Positions 41,076-48,027 of a stretch of 64,000 nt of DNA are shown piece after piece. The notes under the pieces are model-generated. The model was not told where the DNA came from, did not search any database, and saw nothing but the letters and a program-made list of their open reading frames with translations. A program made the position numbers and the translations under genes. This stretch comes from FEB-7 sp963698265 (lineage in GTDB: Bacteria; Pseudomonadota; Gammaproteobacteria; Burkholderiales; Usitatibacteraceae). Where the stretch lies: assembly GCA_963698265.1 (NCBI GenBank), contig CAVOQC010000004.1, forward strand, positions 496,001-560,000, in the 5' to 3' direction. Within the stretch, counting starts at the first letter, position 1; each line of letters starts with the position of its first letter.

Positions 41076-41666
41076 TCAGGGACGCAGCCAGGCGAAGCGC
41101 CGCTCCACGGCCGACATGCCCCAGGCAGCGAGCCCGAGGAAGGCGATGAAGGCGAGCACGAACCAGCCCATGGGGACGCCCGTGAGGCCGGGCAGCGTCA
41201 CGTCCGGCTGCGCAGACGAGGCGAGCCAGGCGTCGAACCCGGAGAAGAATTCGGCGTAGGCGTAGGACGCGATGAAGATGCCGGCGATGAAGGTGAGTCC
41301 GTCGAGGCGACCCGTGGCGCAGGCGGCAACGGAGGTGCCGGGGCAGTAGCCGCCGATCACGAAACCCGCGCCGAAGACCAGCCCGCCGATGATTGCCGCG
41401 GGGTAATTCGTCGGCTCGATGTAGAGCATGGCGAAGTCGAGCTCGCCCGCGGCGGTGAGCAGGAAGATCCCGACGAGCGCGGTCACGATCGCCGTGAACA
41501 TCACCTTCACCACGGCCATGTCGTAGAGGTAGAAGACGGCCATCAACTTGCGCGCGCTGCCGAAGCCCGCGCGTTCGAGGAAGAAGCCGAAGCCCAGGCC
41601 GATCGCCACGGCGAGCGCGAGGGAGGTGATGAGCGTGAAGTCCATCGAGTAGGTGAGGGGAAACAT
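41076..41666 (-). CDS. YeeE/YedE family sulfur transporter, C-terminal-half protein
   Basis: 196 residues from ATG 41666, with four to five hydrophobic helices. The family signature GGYCPGTSVAACATGRLDG carries the cysteines thought to hand thiosulfate through the TsuA/YeeE channel. Its ATG overlaps the stop of the preceding half by one base (TGATG), and AGGAGTGG lies just before it. The pair therefore splits what in other bacteria is one YeeE polypeptide. Likely an inner-membrane complex moving sulfur-containing ions. The ORF is open far upstream in the wrong frame of its partner, which is not coding. Confidence 0.88.
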   Translation of the reverse strand: MFPLTYSMDFTLITSLALAVAIGLGFGFFLERAGFGSARKLMAVFYLYDMAVVKVMFTAIVTALVGIFLLTAAGELDFAMLYIEPTNYPAAIIGGLVFGAGFVIGGYCPGTSVAACATGRLDGLTFIAGIFIASYAYAEFFSGFDAWLASSAQPDVTLPGLTGVPMGWFVLAFIAFLGLAAWGMSAVERRFAWLRP

Positions 41667-42223
41667 CAGAGCCACTCCTTTCGCGCCATCCACGCCACGG
41701 TGTAGCCCGCGACGAAGACGGCCAGCATGAACACGAGGCTTCCGGCATTGAGGACCGAGGCGCCGGTGAGGGCCTGGCCGCTGGTGCAGCCGCGCGCGAT
41801 CTTCGCGCCGATGCCTGCGACGATCCCGCCCACGAGCGCGAGGACGAGTCGCTGCCCGTCGCTGATCCGCGGGCCCTTCTCCACGGAGATGGCGAAGCGC
41901 CCGGCGACGAGGCCGGAGATCGCGGCGCCGATGAAGGTGCCCACCAGGAGCCAGGTGAGCCACGCCGTGAGCGGCGAGCCGCTCGCGATGTAGCGGGCGT
42001 GTATGGCGCTCGACTGGGCGTGTTCCGGCGAGATCGCGTTGGCGATCCACGCGGCCACGGAGGAGTAGGCGCCCGTGGCGCCGAGCCCGCGCCCCTCGAC
42101 CAGGTAGGCGGCGAGCAGGACGAGGCCCAGGCCGAAGCCCGCGAGGTAGGGGTTCCAGAAGGGTGCGGGTTTCGCCTTCGCGCGCTCATGCGCGGGGAAG
42201 GCGGAAGCGGTGGTGACGTTCAC
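41666..42223 (-). CDS. YeeE/YedE family sulfur transporter, N-terminal-half protein
   Basis: 185 residues from GTG 42223, preceded by AGGAAAGGAG. A hydrophilic N-terminus is followed by about four membrane helices; the key motif is IARGCTSGQALTGASVLNAGS, with one cysteine in the re-entrant loop. It pairs with the downstream half-protein through a one-base stop/start overlap, so equimolar synthesis is likely. Its place behind the PsrC-like gene suggests it brings in or removes the sulfur compound reduced or oxidised by the molybdoenzyme. Known relatives transport thiosulfate; the assignment here is by motif and context. Confidence 0.88.
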   Translation of the reverse strand: MNVTTASAFPAHERAKAKPAPFWNPYLAGFGLGLVLLAAYLVEGRGLGATGAYSSVAAWIANAISPEHAQSSAIHARYIASGSPLTAWLTWLLVGTFIGAAISGLVAGRFAISVEKGPRISDGQRLVLALVGGIVAGIGAKIARGCTSGQALTGASVLNAGSLVFMLAVFVAGYTVAWMARKEWL

Positions 42224-42236
42224 GGGTTCTCCTTTC

Positions 42237-43283
42237 CTACATTCCGGTTGCGGCGATCATCTGGCTCGCCTGGCCCGCGCCGACCATTACCCAGCGCAGC
42301 GCGAAGCCGCCGGCGAGGACCAGCAGCGCCGGGACGATCGTGTGCGGGATGCGGTGGCCGAGCTCGAGGGACTGCAGCGCGAGCGGCACCACGATGCCCG
42401 CGGCGATGACCACGCCCCAGAAGACGATCGCGTACTTGCCGCTCATCAGCAGGTCCACGGAAGCCACCTGCGAGGCGGAGCTCGACAGCAGCCCGATGAA
42501 GAGCAGGCCGATCAGCACCAGCTCGACGGCGAGGAAGCCCAGGTCGGCCTTGACGAGGCCATCGGCCGTGCGGGGCTCGGGCGGATTCGCGCCCAGGGGC
42601 TGCACGAGCATCGCGAATGCGCCACCGAGGAATCCGCGCGGCGCGGGGTGCCCGGGCACGAGACTCGAGACCAGGTGCACCATGGCCGCTGCGGCCGACA
42701 GGCCCGAGACGAGGAAGAGCGGTCCCAGGATGGCGCTGTTCCACAGCGGTCGCGCGACCATCGTCGAGAGCAGGATCCCGGTGTAGATGCCGAGTCCGAT
42801 GCCCAGCAGCACGTTCGCGTAGCCCAGGGCCTTCACCAGGCCGGGGCGCGCGAGGATCGCGTCGGAGAGCCGTTGGAGGACCGGCAAGCGCTCTCCCGCC
42901 CACGGCCACGCCTGCGGCAGGCGGATGAGCGCGGAGGCCACGAGGACCGGGTAGACCAGCAGCAGGACCCACGAGCCCCAGGACATCGGCGACATCGGCT
43001 CGAAGGCCGTGTAGACGCGCCAGACGAAGAGCTTGTGCGCGAGGTCGAGGAAGAGCGCTCCCATGCCCAGGTTCAGGAGGACGAAGCCCAGGATCGGCGT
43101 CTGCACGCTGTAGAAGCTCTCGGGGCGCTCGCCTCTTGCGAGGCGCAGCATGTTCAGGCCCGCGAGGACCATCATGCCGGCGATCATGCCCCCGAAGAAG
43201 AGGTAGACCGGGATCTCCCAGTTCCAGACCGAGAGCACCGGGTCCACGAACGGATTGTGGCGGGTGGTGGTGATGTCGAGCAT
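42237..43283 (-). CDS. NrfD/PsrC-type membrane quinol subunit
   Basis: 348 residues with eight or more hydrophobic helices, starting near NWEIPVYLFFGGMIAGMMVLAGLNML. This is the pattern of NrfD/PsrC quinone-interacting anchors, which link the menaquinone or ubiquinone pool to an extracytoplasmic Fe-S subunit. ATG 43283 is preceded by an AAAGGCGA-type site and lies 11 bases after the ferredoxin-like gene's stop. Operon order is molybdenum subunit, 4x[4Fe-4S] subunit, this anchor, as in polysulfide, thiosulfate and tetrathionate reductases and the SoeABC sulfite dehydrogenases. Confidence 0.9.
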   Translation of the reverse strand: MLDITTTRHNPFVDPVLSVWNWEIPVYLFFGGMIAGMMVLAGLNMLRLARGERPESFYSVQTPILGFVLLNLGMGALFLDLAHKLFVWRVYTAFEPMSPMSWGSWVLLLVYPVLVASALIRLPQAWPWAGERLPVLQRLSDAILARPGLVKALGYANVLLGIGLGIYTGILLSTMVARPLWNSAILGPLFLVSGLSAAAAMVHLVSSLVPGHPAPRGFLGGAFAMLVQPLGANPPEPRTADGLVKADLGFLAVELVLIGLLFIGLLSSSASQVASVDLLMSGKYAIVFWGVVIAAGIVVPLALQSLELGHRIPHTIVPALLVLAGGFALRWVMVGAGQASQMIAATGM

Positions 43284-43294
43284 GGTGGTCGCCT

Positions 43295-43834
43295 TTAGTC
43301 CAGGTAGAAGACGCGCGGCTTGGTGCCGGCTTCGGGGAGCAGGGTGTGGTGCCTGCGCGATGCGAGGAGCTGGCTCACCGCGCTCTTCGGGTCGTCCAGG
43401 TCGCCGAAGTGCATGCAGCGCGTCGGGCATACGGAGACGCAGGCCGGATCCAGGCCTTCCTTCACGCGGTGCAGGCAGAACGTGCACTTGTCGGCATAGC
43501 CGTCGGGGTGCACGAAGCGCGCGCCGTAGGGGCAGGCCGCGAGGCATGCCTTGCAGCCGATGCACTTGTCCGCGGTGACCTGCACGGTCTTGCCGAAGTC
43601 CTCCACGTGGCTGGCACCCGTGGGGCAGCAGTACACGCAGGGCGGGTTGTCGCAGTGGTTGCAGCGCTCCGAGCGGATCTCCATCGTGAGCGTCGGGAAG
43701 GCCCCGCGCGTCTCGGTCACGATCCAGTCGCGGCAGTGGCCCAGCGGCACGTCGTTCTCCGTCTGGCAGGCGACCACGCAATCCATGCACCCCACGCACT
43801 TCAGGGTGTCTATGACCATTCCGAAGCGTGGCAT
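43295..43834 (-). CDS. Four-cluster ferredoxin subunit (PsrB/PhsB-like)
   Basis: 179 residues and no signal peptide; it probably travels with its Tat-exported partner. Four cysteine sets can hold four [4Fe-4S] clusters: CVGCMDCVVACQ, CNHCDNPPCVYCC, CIGCKACLAAC and the split set CTFCLHRV...CVSVC. This is the standard electron-transfer subunit between the NrfD-type anchor and a molybdopterin enzyme. AAGGAGG inside the end of the preceding gene serves ATG 43834, and only one base separates the two genes, which indicates tight coupling. Confidence 0.93.
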   Translation of the reverse strand: MPRFGMVIDTLKCVGCMDCVVACQTENDVPLGHCRDWIVTETRGAFPTLTMEIRSERCNHCDNPPCVYCCPTGASHVEDFGKTVQVTADKCIGCKACLAACPYGARFVHPDGYADKCTFCLHRVKEGLDPACVSVCPTRCMHFGDLDDPKSAVSQLLASRRHHTLLPEAGTKPRVFYLD

Positions 43835-43835
43835 C

Positions 43836-46031
43836 TCACGCCTCCTTTTCGAAAGTGACGAAGTTCTGGTGGATGCTCGTGCCGCCCATCAGCGGGTCGA
43901 CCTTGTAGCGCGTGTTGAGCTGCGCCGCGCTGGCACCCATGAGATAGGCGCTCCTGAGCATCTTGTTGGTGTGGCCGAAGCCGTAGACCATGTAGAGCGT
44001 GTCGGGCCGAATGCGCTGGGTGGCCTTCACGCGGATGCGGTTGGAGACCACGCCGTCCTGGTTGCGGAGCTTCACGTACTGGCCGTGCTTCAGCCCCGCC
44101 GAGGCGGCGGTCACCGCGTTCACCCAGAGCTCGTTTTCCTTCATGAGGTCGCGCAACAGCGGGTTGGTCTGCGTGCGGCTGAAGGTGTGCACGGGGGAGC
44201 GCCCGGTGATGAGCCGGTAGAACCCGGCGGGCGCGGCTTCGGGGGGCGTGTACTTCGGCACCGGGTCGAAGCCCGCCTTGGCGAGCTGGTCGGACCAGAA
44301 TTCCACCTTGCCCGAAGGCGTGTCGAACGTGAGTTCCGCGCCTTCCTCCACCGTGATCGGCGTCTTCTTGCCCATCACGATGCCTTCCTGGCGCAGCTTC
44401 GCGTAGTCGATGCCGCTCTTCTCGCAGCGCTTCGCGAGGTACTCGTCCATGTCCTTGAAGGGCATGAATTCCCCCACGCCGAGGCGCTCGCCCAGTTGCT
44501 TGGCCATCCACCACGCGGGCTTCTGGTCTGCGGGGGGCGCCACGACGGGCTGGCGCAGCGCGGTCCATCCCTGGCGGCCCCAGGCGACGTAGAGGTCGTC
44601 GTGGCGCTCGAGGAACATCGCGTCGGGCAGGACCACGTCGGCGTATCCCGCGATCTCGCTGGGATGCGTGTCCACGACCACCAGGAGGTCCAGCTTCGAG
44701 ATCGCCTCGAGCGTCTCCTTTTCGCTGGGCAGCGTCTGCAGCAGGTTCGTCGCGTAGACGACCCAGCCCTTGATGGGGTAGGGCTTGCCGGTGATCGTCG
44801 CCTCGCGAAGGCCCGTGGACACCTCCTCGTCGGCGAACGGCCAGCGCCCGTCGGGATTGTCGACCTTGGGCTTGCCCGCGGCGGGAAACTTCGGGAAGCC
44901 GTAGCCCGCCACGCTCATGCCGGCCTGGAGGAAGAGCCCGCCCCGGCGGCCCCAGTTGCCCAGGAGCGCGTTCAGGAGCGCGGTCGCGCGGCAGCGCTGC
45001 GAGTCGTCGCCGTTCCAGTTCGTGCGCCGTCCCGGGTGCACGAGGGTGGCGGGGCGGTGGTTCGCCATCTCGCGCGCGGTGGCGCGGATGGTGCCGGCGG
45101 CGATGCCCGTCTCCGCTTCGGCCCACTCGGGCGTGTTCGTGCGGATCGACTCGGCGAACTTGTCGAAGCCGTGGCCGTACTTGGCGACGAACGCCTTGTC
45201 GTAGAGCCCTTCGGCCACGAGCACGTTCATCCACGCGAGGATCAGCGCCAGGTCGGTGCCGGGCTTTATGGGGAGCCAGTGCTTCGCCTTGCTCGCGGCG
45301 ACCGAGTGGCGCGGGTCCACCACGATGATGGTCGCCTTGTTCTCCACGGCCTGGGCGAACTCCTGGACCTGCGTGTTGTGCATGTTCTCGCCGAGGTGCG
45401 AGCCGATGAGCACGAGGCACTTCGTGTTGGCGATGTCGGTGGGCTCGGGGGAGCCCAGGCCGGTGCCGTAGGTGAGGAGGTTGCCGATGTCGCGGGGGCC
45501 GCGGCATTGCGCGAAGGAAGGCGCGGCCTTGTTGATGCACCCGTAGGCACGCATCACATGTTCGAAGAAGCGCGCGCCCGTTCCGTGCTTCCACAGGGCG
45601 ATCGACTCGGGGCCGTGCTCGGCCGCGATCTTCTTCATCTTCTCCGCGATGTGGTTGAAGGCCTCGTCCCAGGTGACCGCCGTCCATTCCTCCTTGCCGC
45701 GCTCGCCGCGCCGGATGAGGGGCTTCTGCAGCCGGTCGGGGTCGTAGTGCGAGCCGACCGCGCCGGTGCCGCGCGGGCAGAGCCGCCCGCGGCTCATGGG
45801 ATCGAGGGGATTGCCCTCGAACTTCCAGAGCTTTCCGTCGCGCACATGCGCGATGCCGCCACATTTCCAGAAGCACATCTCGCAGTAGGTCGGGATCTTC
45901 TCGACCGTGCCGGGCGCAGGCTTCGAGCCCATCGCGAACGAAGTGACGGCGGGAATGTGCGCGCCGATGGCGCCGGCGCCGAAGGTGGCGGTGCTGATCT
46001 TGAGAAATCGCCTGCGGGAGAGGTGTTCCAT
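43836..46031 (-). CDS. Molybdopterin oxidoreductase catalytic subunit (PsrA/PhsA-like)
   Basis: 731 residues from ATG 46031. It begins with a Tat signal, MEHLSRRRFLKISTATFG, then the [4Fe-4S] motif C-x2-C-x3-C-x27-C (CEMCFWKCGG...RLCPRG). Next come bis-MGD domains (WDEAFNHIAEKMKKIAAEHG; FAQCRGPRDIGN, where the cysteine may ligate molybdenum; LIGSHLGENMHN) and a C-terminal molydopterin-binding domain (SGKVEF, GRSPVHTFSRTQTNPLL). It resembles polysulfide/thiosulfate reductases; related sulfite or arsenic enzymes are not excluded. ATG 46064 with AAAGG is an alternative start, but ATG 46031, with GAGG five bases upstream, starts the Tat motif and fits the FNR-box geometry. Confidence 0.88.
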   Translation of the reverse strand: MEHLSRRRFLKISTATFGAGAIGAHIPAVTSFAMGSKPAPGTVEKIPTYCEMCFWKCGGIAHVRDGKLWKFEGNPLDPMSRGRLCPRGTGAVGSHYDPDRLQKPLIRRGERGKEEWTAVTWDEAFNHIAEKMKKIAAEHGPESIALWKHGTGARFFEHVMRAYGCINKAAPSFAQCRGPRDIGNLLTYGTGLGSPEPTDIANTKCLVLIGSHLGENMHNTQVQEFAQAVENKATIIVVDPRHSVAASKAKHWLPIKPGTDLALILAWMNVLVAEGLYDKAFVAKYGHGFDKFAESIRTNTPEWAEAETGIAAGTIRATAREMANHRPATLVHPGRRTNWNGDDSQRCRATALLNALLGNWGRRGGLFLQAGMSVAGYGFPKFPAAGKPKVDNPDGRWPFADEEVSTGLREATITGKPYPIKGWVVYATNLLQTLPSEKETLEAISKLDLLVVVDTHPSEIAGYADVVLPDAMFLERHDDLYVAWGRQGWTALRQPVVAPPADQKPAWWMAKQLGERLGVGEFMPFKDMDEYLAKRCEKSGIDYAKLRQEGIVMGKKTPITVEEGAELTFDTPSGKVEFWSDQLAKAGFDPVPKYTPPEAAPAGFYRLITGRSPVHTFSRTQTNPLLRDLMKENELWVNAVTAASAGLKHGQYVKLRNQDGVVSNRIRVKATQRIRPDTLYMVYGFGHTNKMLRSAYLMGASAAQLNTRYKVDPLMGGTSIHQNFVTFEKEA

Positions 46032-46060
46032 CACGGCCTCGGTTTCAAGTGCGGACATGC

Positions 46061-46185
46061 ACATTTCAAACCTTTTTCCATTAGTCGTTTCTGATTTGGA
46101 TCAAGTCCGCGGCCGTTTCAGGGGGTAAATTGGCTTCACCGGCCCGGCCCCAGTTGGCCCAAGGGCCCATGGATCGTTGAAATGT
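46061..46185. repeat. Separated perfect 9-bp inverted repeat flanking the ArsR/psr intergenic region
   Basis: ACATTTCAA at 46061-46069 and its exact complement TTGAAATGT at 46177-46185 stand 107 bases apart, one over the candidate -10 of the molybdoenzyme operon and one 55 bases before the ArsR start. They could be two operator half-sites for the ArsR-type regulator; this is inference. Confidence 0.4.
46091..46104. promoter_or_regulatory. FNR/Anr-type box upstream of the molybdoenzyme operon
   Basis: CTGATTTGGATCAA differs at one base from the FNR consensus TTGAT-N4-ATCAA. If the box is centred at -41.5 for leftward transcription, the start falls at about 46056 with TGAAAT (minus strand, 46068-46063) as the -10, 25 bases before ATG 46031. 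This would be a class II, oxygen-repressed promoter. Confidence 0.6.
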
Positions 46186-46240
46186 GAGGGCGCGCCGGGA
46201 CCGCAGGAAAGGGCCCGGCCGGGCCCGGGAGGACACGCAC

Positions 46241-46603
46241 ATGGACCGCAATTCGGCACTGAAGGTATTCGAGTCGCTGGGCTCCAGCCTGCGGCTGGAC
46301 GTCTTCTGCCTGCTGGTGCAGGCGGGAGAGGAGGGCAGGGTGGCGGGCGAGATCGCCGACCGGCTCGGGATTCCGCCCACCAACCTCTCCTTCCACCTGA
46401 AGGCGATGCTGCAGGCCGATCTCGTGAGCGTGCGCCACGAGGGGCGCTTCCTGCGCTACCGCGCCAACGTGCCGCACATGCTCCGCGTGATGGCTTTCGT
46501 CATGGAGAACTGCGCGCGTGCCGAAGCCGGAGGGGGGATGTGCGCGAACGATCCTGGCCGAGGCGCGACGACCGTCGCTCCGGTGAGCGCAGCCAAGCCC
46601 TGA
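46241..46603 (+). CDS. ArsR family transcriptional regulator
   Basis: 120 residues with a winged helix-turn-helix: ALKVFESLGSSLRLDVFCLL, then GEIADRLGIPPTNLSFHLKAMLQADLV (recognition helix) and the wing VSVRHEGRFLRYRAN. Cys23, Cys91 and Cys101 are candidate metal, metalloid or persulfide sensing residues. GGGAGG about eight bases before ATG 46241 fixes the start. It is divergent from the sulfur-redox operon, so its natural target is that operon and itself; a ligand such as sulfide or persulfide is plausible by context, while arsenic or metals remain possible. No other metal-resistance gene is nearby. Confidence 0.85.
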   Translation: MDRNSALKVFESLGSSLRLDVFCLLVQAGEEGRVAGEIADRLGIPPTNLSFHLKAMLQADLVSVRHEGRFLRYRANVPHMLRVMAFVMENCARAEAGGGMCANDPGRGATTVAPVSAAKP

Positions 46604-46651
46604 CGCAAGCCTTTCGTTCCGGGCCGGCGAATCGGCCCGCCCGCGGCGGCT

Positions 46652-46981
46652 TCAGTTCTCCTCGACGACCAGCACGACGGCGGTGAGCGCCATCGCGGCG
46701 GCTAGCCCGAGCGCGCAGAGCGCCGAAGGCGTGAGCGACTGCAGGCGCGCCAGGTCCACATAGCCCTGGGCAAGCGAGGTCCCGGCGGGCGCGAGGAGCC
46801 ACGCCGCCACGCCGCCGACCGCCGCCGAGCCGATAACAAGCACGGACCGCAGCCACGCCGGCCGGAGGCGCCGCGGAGGCAGCGCCTGGCCCACGCGCAG
46901 GGTGAATCCCTCGTCGGGCAGGCGGCGGCGCGCGTCGTCGCGCAAGAGCCGGTCCGGGAAATTGTCGCGGTCGTCGCTCAT
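46652..46981 (-). CDS. Membrane partner of the ECF sigma factor (putative anti-sigma)
   Basis: 109 residues: a soluble N-terminus (MSDDRDNFPDRLLRDDARRRLPDEGFTLRV), then two hydrophobic segments (LRSVLVIGSAAVGGVAAWLL and LCALGLAAAMALTAVVLVV) ending in EEN. The ATG overlaps the sigma gene stop by four bases (ATGA), typical of sigma/anti-sigma pairs. No zinc-binding ZAS motif is visible, so the anti-sigma role is inferred from position and topology only. Confidence 0.6.
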   Translation of the reverse strand: MSDDRDNFPDRLLRDDARRRLPDEGFTLRVGQALPPRRLRPAWLRSVLVIGSAAVGGVAAWLLAPAGTSLAQGYVDLARLQSLTPSALCALGLAAAMALTAVVLVVEEN

Positions 46982-47526
46982 CGGGAATCCTCGCCGAGCT
47001 TCGCGCGCAGCTTCGCCTTCGCGCGCAGGATGTGGGTCTTCACGGTGCCGAGCGGGATGCCGATCGCCTCGGCGGCCTCCAGCTGGGAGAGGTCCGCGTA
47101 GTAGCAGGCCGCGATGGCGGCGCGTTCCCCGTCGGAGAGCGTGGCGAGGGCGCGCTCGAGGTCCAGGCGCTGCGCGATCGGGACCGCCTGCGGCGGCTCC
47201 TCGGCCGGGGGTGCGCCGTCCAGGTCGTCCAGCAGCACCTCGCGCCGCTTTCGCGCCTCCGAAAGCCAGGCGTTGAAGGCGATGCGGTAGAGCCAGGTGG
47301 AAAAGCGCGCATCGAAGCGGAACGCGCCGAGCTTGCGCCAGGCGAGGAGGAAGGTCTCCTGCGCCAGGTCGTCGGCGAGCCCCTGGTCGCCCTTCGTGAG
47401 GCGCCGCAGCACCGAGCGCACCATGGACTGGTGGCGCTCGACCAGGCGCGCGAAGGCCTTGCGATCGTCGTGGGCGACGACCGCGAGGACGAGCTGCGCG
47501 TCGGCCGGCTCCGGCCGCTCTCCCAT
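46978..47526 (-). CDS. RNA polymerase sigma factor, ECF subfamily
   Basis: 182 residues from ATG 47526. Sigma region 2 is LVERHQSMVRSVLRRLTKGDQGLADDLAQETFLLAWRKLGAFR followed by FSTWLYRIAFNAWLSEARKRR (region 2.4); region 4 is LERALATLSDGERAAIAACYYADLSQLEAAEAIGIPLGTVKTHILRAKAKLR. The frame is open upstream to 48012 through the neighbouring gene in another frame, which is not coding. It sits five bases after a small membrane protein gene and overlaps the putative anti-sigma gene, forming a three-gene operon. Its regulon is unknown. Confidence 0.92.
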   Translation of the reverse strand: MGERPEPADAQLVLAVVAHDDRKAFARLVERHQSMVRSVLRRLTKGDQGLADDLAQETFLLAWRKLGAFRFDARFSTWLYRIAFNAWLSEARKRREVLLDDLDGAPPAEEPPQAVPIAQRLDLERALATLSDGERAAIAACYYADLSQLEAAEAIGIPLGTVKTHILRAKAKLRAKLGEDSR

Positions 47527-47531
47527 CGCGG

Positions 47532-47897
47532 CTAGCGCGGGTTCTCGCGGCGGCCCGCGGCGCGCGAGTCGATCCGCCAGGCCACGAGGAGGGCCACGCC
47601 CATCAAGCCGGGAATGAGCCCGATGGACCAGGGCAGCCCCTGCTCGCGGAAGAAAACGGCCAAGGCGATGCCGAGTGCGACGAGCACGAGGCCGCCCTTG
47701 GGACTCGGCGCCGGTGCCGGCGGCCGCAGGAGTTCCGCAGGCACGGGGAGCCCCTTCTCCGCGAGCCGGAGAATCGTCTCCTGGTGCATGCGGTTGCGCT
47801 TGTGCTTGTAGACGAGAACGATCGCGATGACGAGCAGCGGCAGGCCGAAGCTCGCCAGCATCCCCGTCATGGCAACCACGGCTTCCGAGGTCTCCAT
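47532..47897 (-). CDS. Small membrane protein, DUF6249-like
   Basis: 121 residues: a helix near the N-terminus (LASFGLPLLVIAIVLVYKHKRNRMHQETILRLAEKGLPVP), a proline-rich linker, and two further hydrophobic segments (LVLVALGIALAVFF, SIGLIPGLMGVALLVAWRI). The KHKRxRxxxETIxxxxEKGxPVP pattern is typical of a family often found next to ECF sigma factors. It is the first gene of the sigma operon and may take part in membrane signalling; this is inference. Confidence 0.75.
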   Translation of the reverse strand: METSEAVVAMTGMLASFGLPLLVIAIVLVYKHKRNRMHQETILRLAEKGLPVPAELLRPPAPAPSPKGGLVLVALGIALAVFFREQGLPWSIGLIPGLMGVALLVAWRIDSRAAGRRENPR

Positions 47898-48027
47898 GGC
47901 TATCTCCCGGGGCCGGGGCGGCCCGCAATGTCGGTTTCGGCCCCGGCGCGGCGAAGTGCCCGCGGGCCGGTGCGTGGACGGTTTCCATGCCCGTAGGACG
48001 CAGCGGGGGCACCGGCCGGATTCGTGC

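Noticed and set aside
46620..46639. CGGGCCG-GCGAAT-CGGCCCG hairpin between convergent arsR and the anti-sigma gene as a terminator
   Set aside because: The 7-bp stem is perfect, but no T-run follows on either strand, so it is not supported as an intrinsic terminator.
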